A stretch of DNA of 5,500 bases, taken from Gordonia sp. (in: high G+C Gram-positive bacteria) (GTDB lineage: Bacteria > Actinomycetota > Actinomycetes > Mycobacteriales > Mycobacteriaceae). Below are positions 5,034-5,500 of this stretch, piece after piece. The notes beneath the pieces were generated by a model. The model was not told the DNA's origin. It saw only the letters and a list, made by a program, of their open reading frames with translations, and did no database searches. A program made the position numbers and the translations under genes. Position 1 is the first letter of the stretch. The number at the start of each line of letters is the position of its first letter. The DNA lies in assembly GCA_030152405.1 (NCBI GenBank), contig JASLJL010000340.1:1-5500 (forward strand). The letters are read 5' to 3'.

Positions 5034-5500
5034 CGAAGCAGTCGCTGACCCAGTCGTGGGCGGGGTTCCGCGCCCCGACGCGCGTGTTCCTCTACCGCTG
5101 GGCGATCGCCAACCTCGCGGCCAACATCCTGCTCGTGGTGACCGGCGGCGCCGTCCGTGTCACCGACTCGGGACTCGGCTGCCCCACCTGGCCGCAGTGC
5201 ACGTCAGGATCGCTCACCCCGCACGCCGCGATGGGCGTGCACGGGGTGATCGAGTTCGGCAACCGGATGCTCACGTGGGTGCTGGTCGTGGTCGCGGTGG
5301 GCGCGTGGGTCGCCGCGATGCGTCACCGGCCCGTCGACCGACTCGCCCGTCGCCTCGCCACCGGCGTCGCGCTCGGAGTGCCGCTTCAGGCTGTCGTCGG
5401 CGGAGTCACCGTGCTCACCAACCTCAATCCGTGGGTGGTCTCATTCCACTTCCTGGCGACGATGCTGATCATCTCGCTGGCGACGTGGCTGGTGTTCCAC
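5030..5500 (+). CDS. ctaA: Heme A synthase CtaA (COX15/CtaA family; N-terminal 157 residues, cut by window edge)
   Basis: CtaA oxidises the C8 methyl of heme O to a formyl group, making heme A for the aa3-type cytochrome c oxidase; it acts in the plasma membrane after CtaB. The visible part is about half of a protein of some 300-330 residues. Predicted segments lie at about 24-43, 72-96, 110-130 and 136-156. Family landmarks are GGAVRVTDSGLGCPTWPQC (39-57), with the external Cys51/Cys57 pair expected to form a disulfide, HGVIEFGNRMLTW (71-83), QAVVGGVTVLTNLNP (120-134) and HFL with His140. His140 is an expected heme ligand. In the other motif the canonical E-x-x-H-R reads Glu75-Phe-Gly-Asn78-Arg, with His71 four residues before the Glu. 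The gene starts within the permease stop (ATGA) and so belongs to the transporter operon. The start is also consistent with a short cytosolic N-terminus before segment 1. Confidence 0.94.
   Translation, partial: MTKQSLTQSWAGFRAPTRVFLYRWAIANLAANILLVVTGGAVRVTDSGLGCPTWPQCTSGSLTPHAAMGVHGVIEFGNRMLTWVLVVVAVGAWVAAMRHRPVDRLARRLATGVALGVPLQAVVGGVTVLTNLNPWVVSFHFLATMLIISLATWLVFH

Noticed and set aside
1..5500. Search for a new defence, mobile or other accessory system
   Set aside because: All six genes match conserved housekeeping families in a familiar order. No direct repeat array, terminal inverted repeats, integrase, transposase, RNA gene or compositional break was seen.

Overview
The window is high-G+C chromosomal DNA from an actinobacterium, almost certainly of the order Mycobacteriales (the mycolate-containing group: Mycobacterium, Gordonia, Williamsia, Rhodococcus, Corynebacterium and relatives). 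Three things support this: strong G/C preference at third codon positions; an MptB-type mannosyltransferase, which makes lipomannan/lipoarabinomannan in that order; and a gene order (sufB-sufR divergent from mptB, then ABC ATPase, ABC permease and ctaA) that, as I recall it, matches the M. tuberculosis segment Rv1461-Rv1456c. I cannot name the genus from the sequence alone. All genes look like conserved, vertically inherited core genes. There is no mobile element, CRISPR array, tRNA or rRNA.

Left part, minus strand (1-1318): sufR encodes an Fe-S-sensing winged-helix repressor and overlaps by 4 nt (ATGA) the start of sufB, the Fe-S cluster scaffold gene, which runs off the left edge. A 15-nt sequence just upstream of the sufR start fits the ACACT-N5-TGTGA pattern I recall for mycobacterial SufR binding, which suggests autoregulation of the suf operon.

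Centre, plus strand (1319-3240): a 125-nt divergent intergenic region separates sufR from mptB, a polytopic GT-C mannosyltransferase. mptB seems to be read from a leaderless transcript: a TACAGT -10 box lies 6 nt before its GTG start.

Right part, plus strand (3241-5500): a 63-nt gap holds overlapping GC-rich inverted repeats followed by a second leaderless promoter (TAGTCT, 7 nt before a GTG start). That promoter drives an ABC ATPase gene, an ABC-2 type permease gene and ctaA (heme A synthase, cut by the right edge). Both junctions in this operon are 4-nt ATGA overlaps. The tight coupling suggests that the uncharacterised transporter works with heme A synthesis or cytochrome oxidase biogenesis, but its substrate cannot be read from the sequence.

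I found no new multi-gene system. The points most worth a second look are the putative SufR operator touching the sufR start, the two leaderless GTG starts, the transporter-ctaA coupling, and the Asn in CtaA where the canonical E-x-x-H-R heme motif has His.
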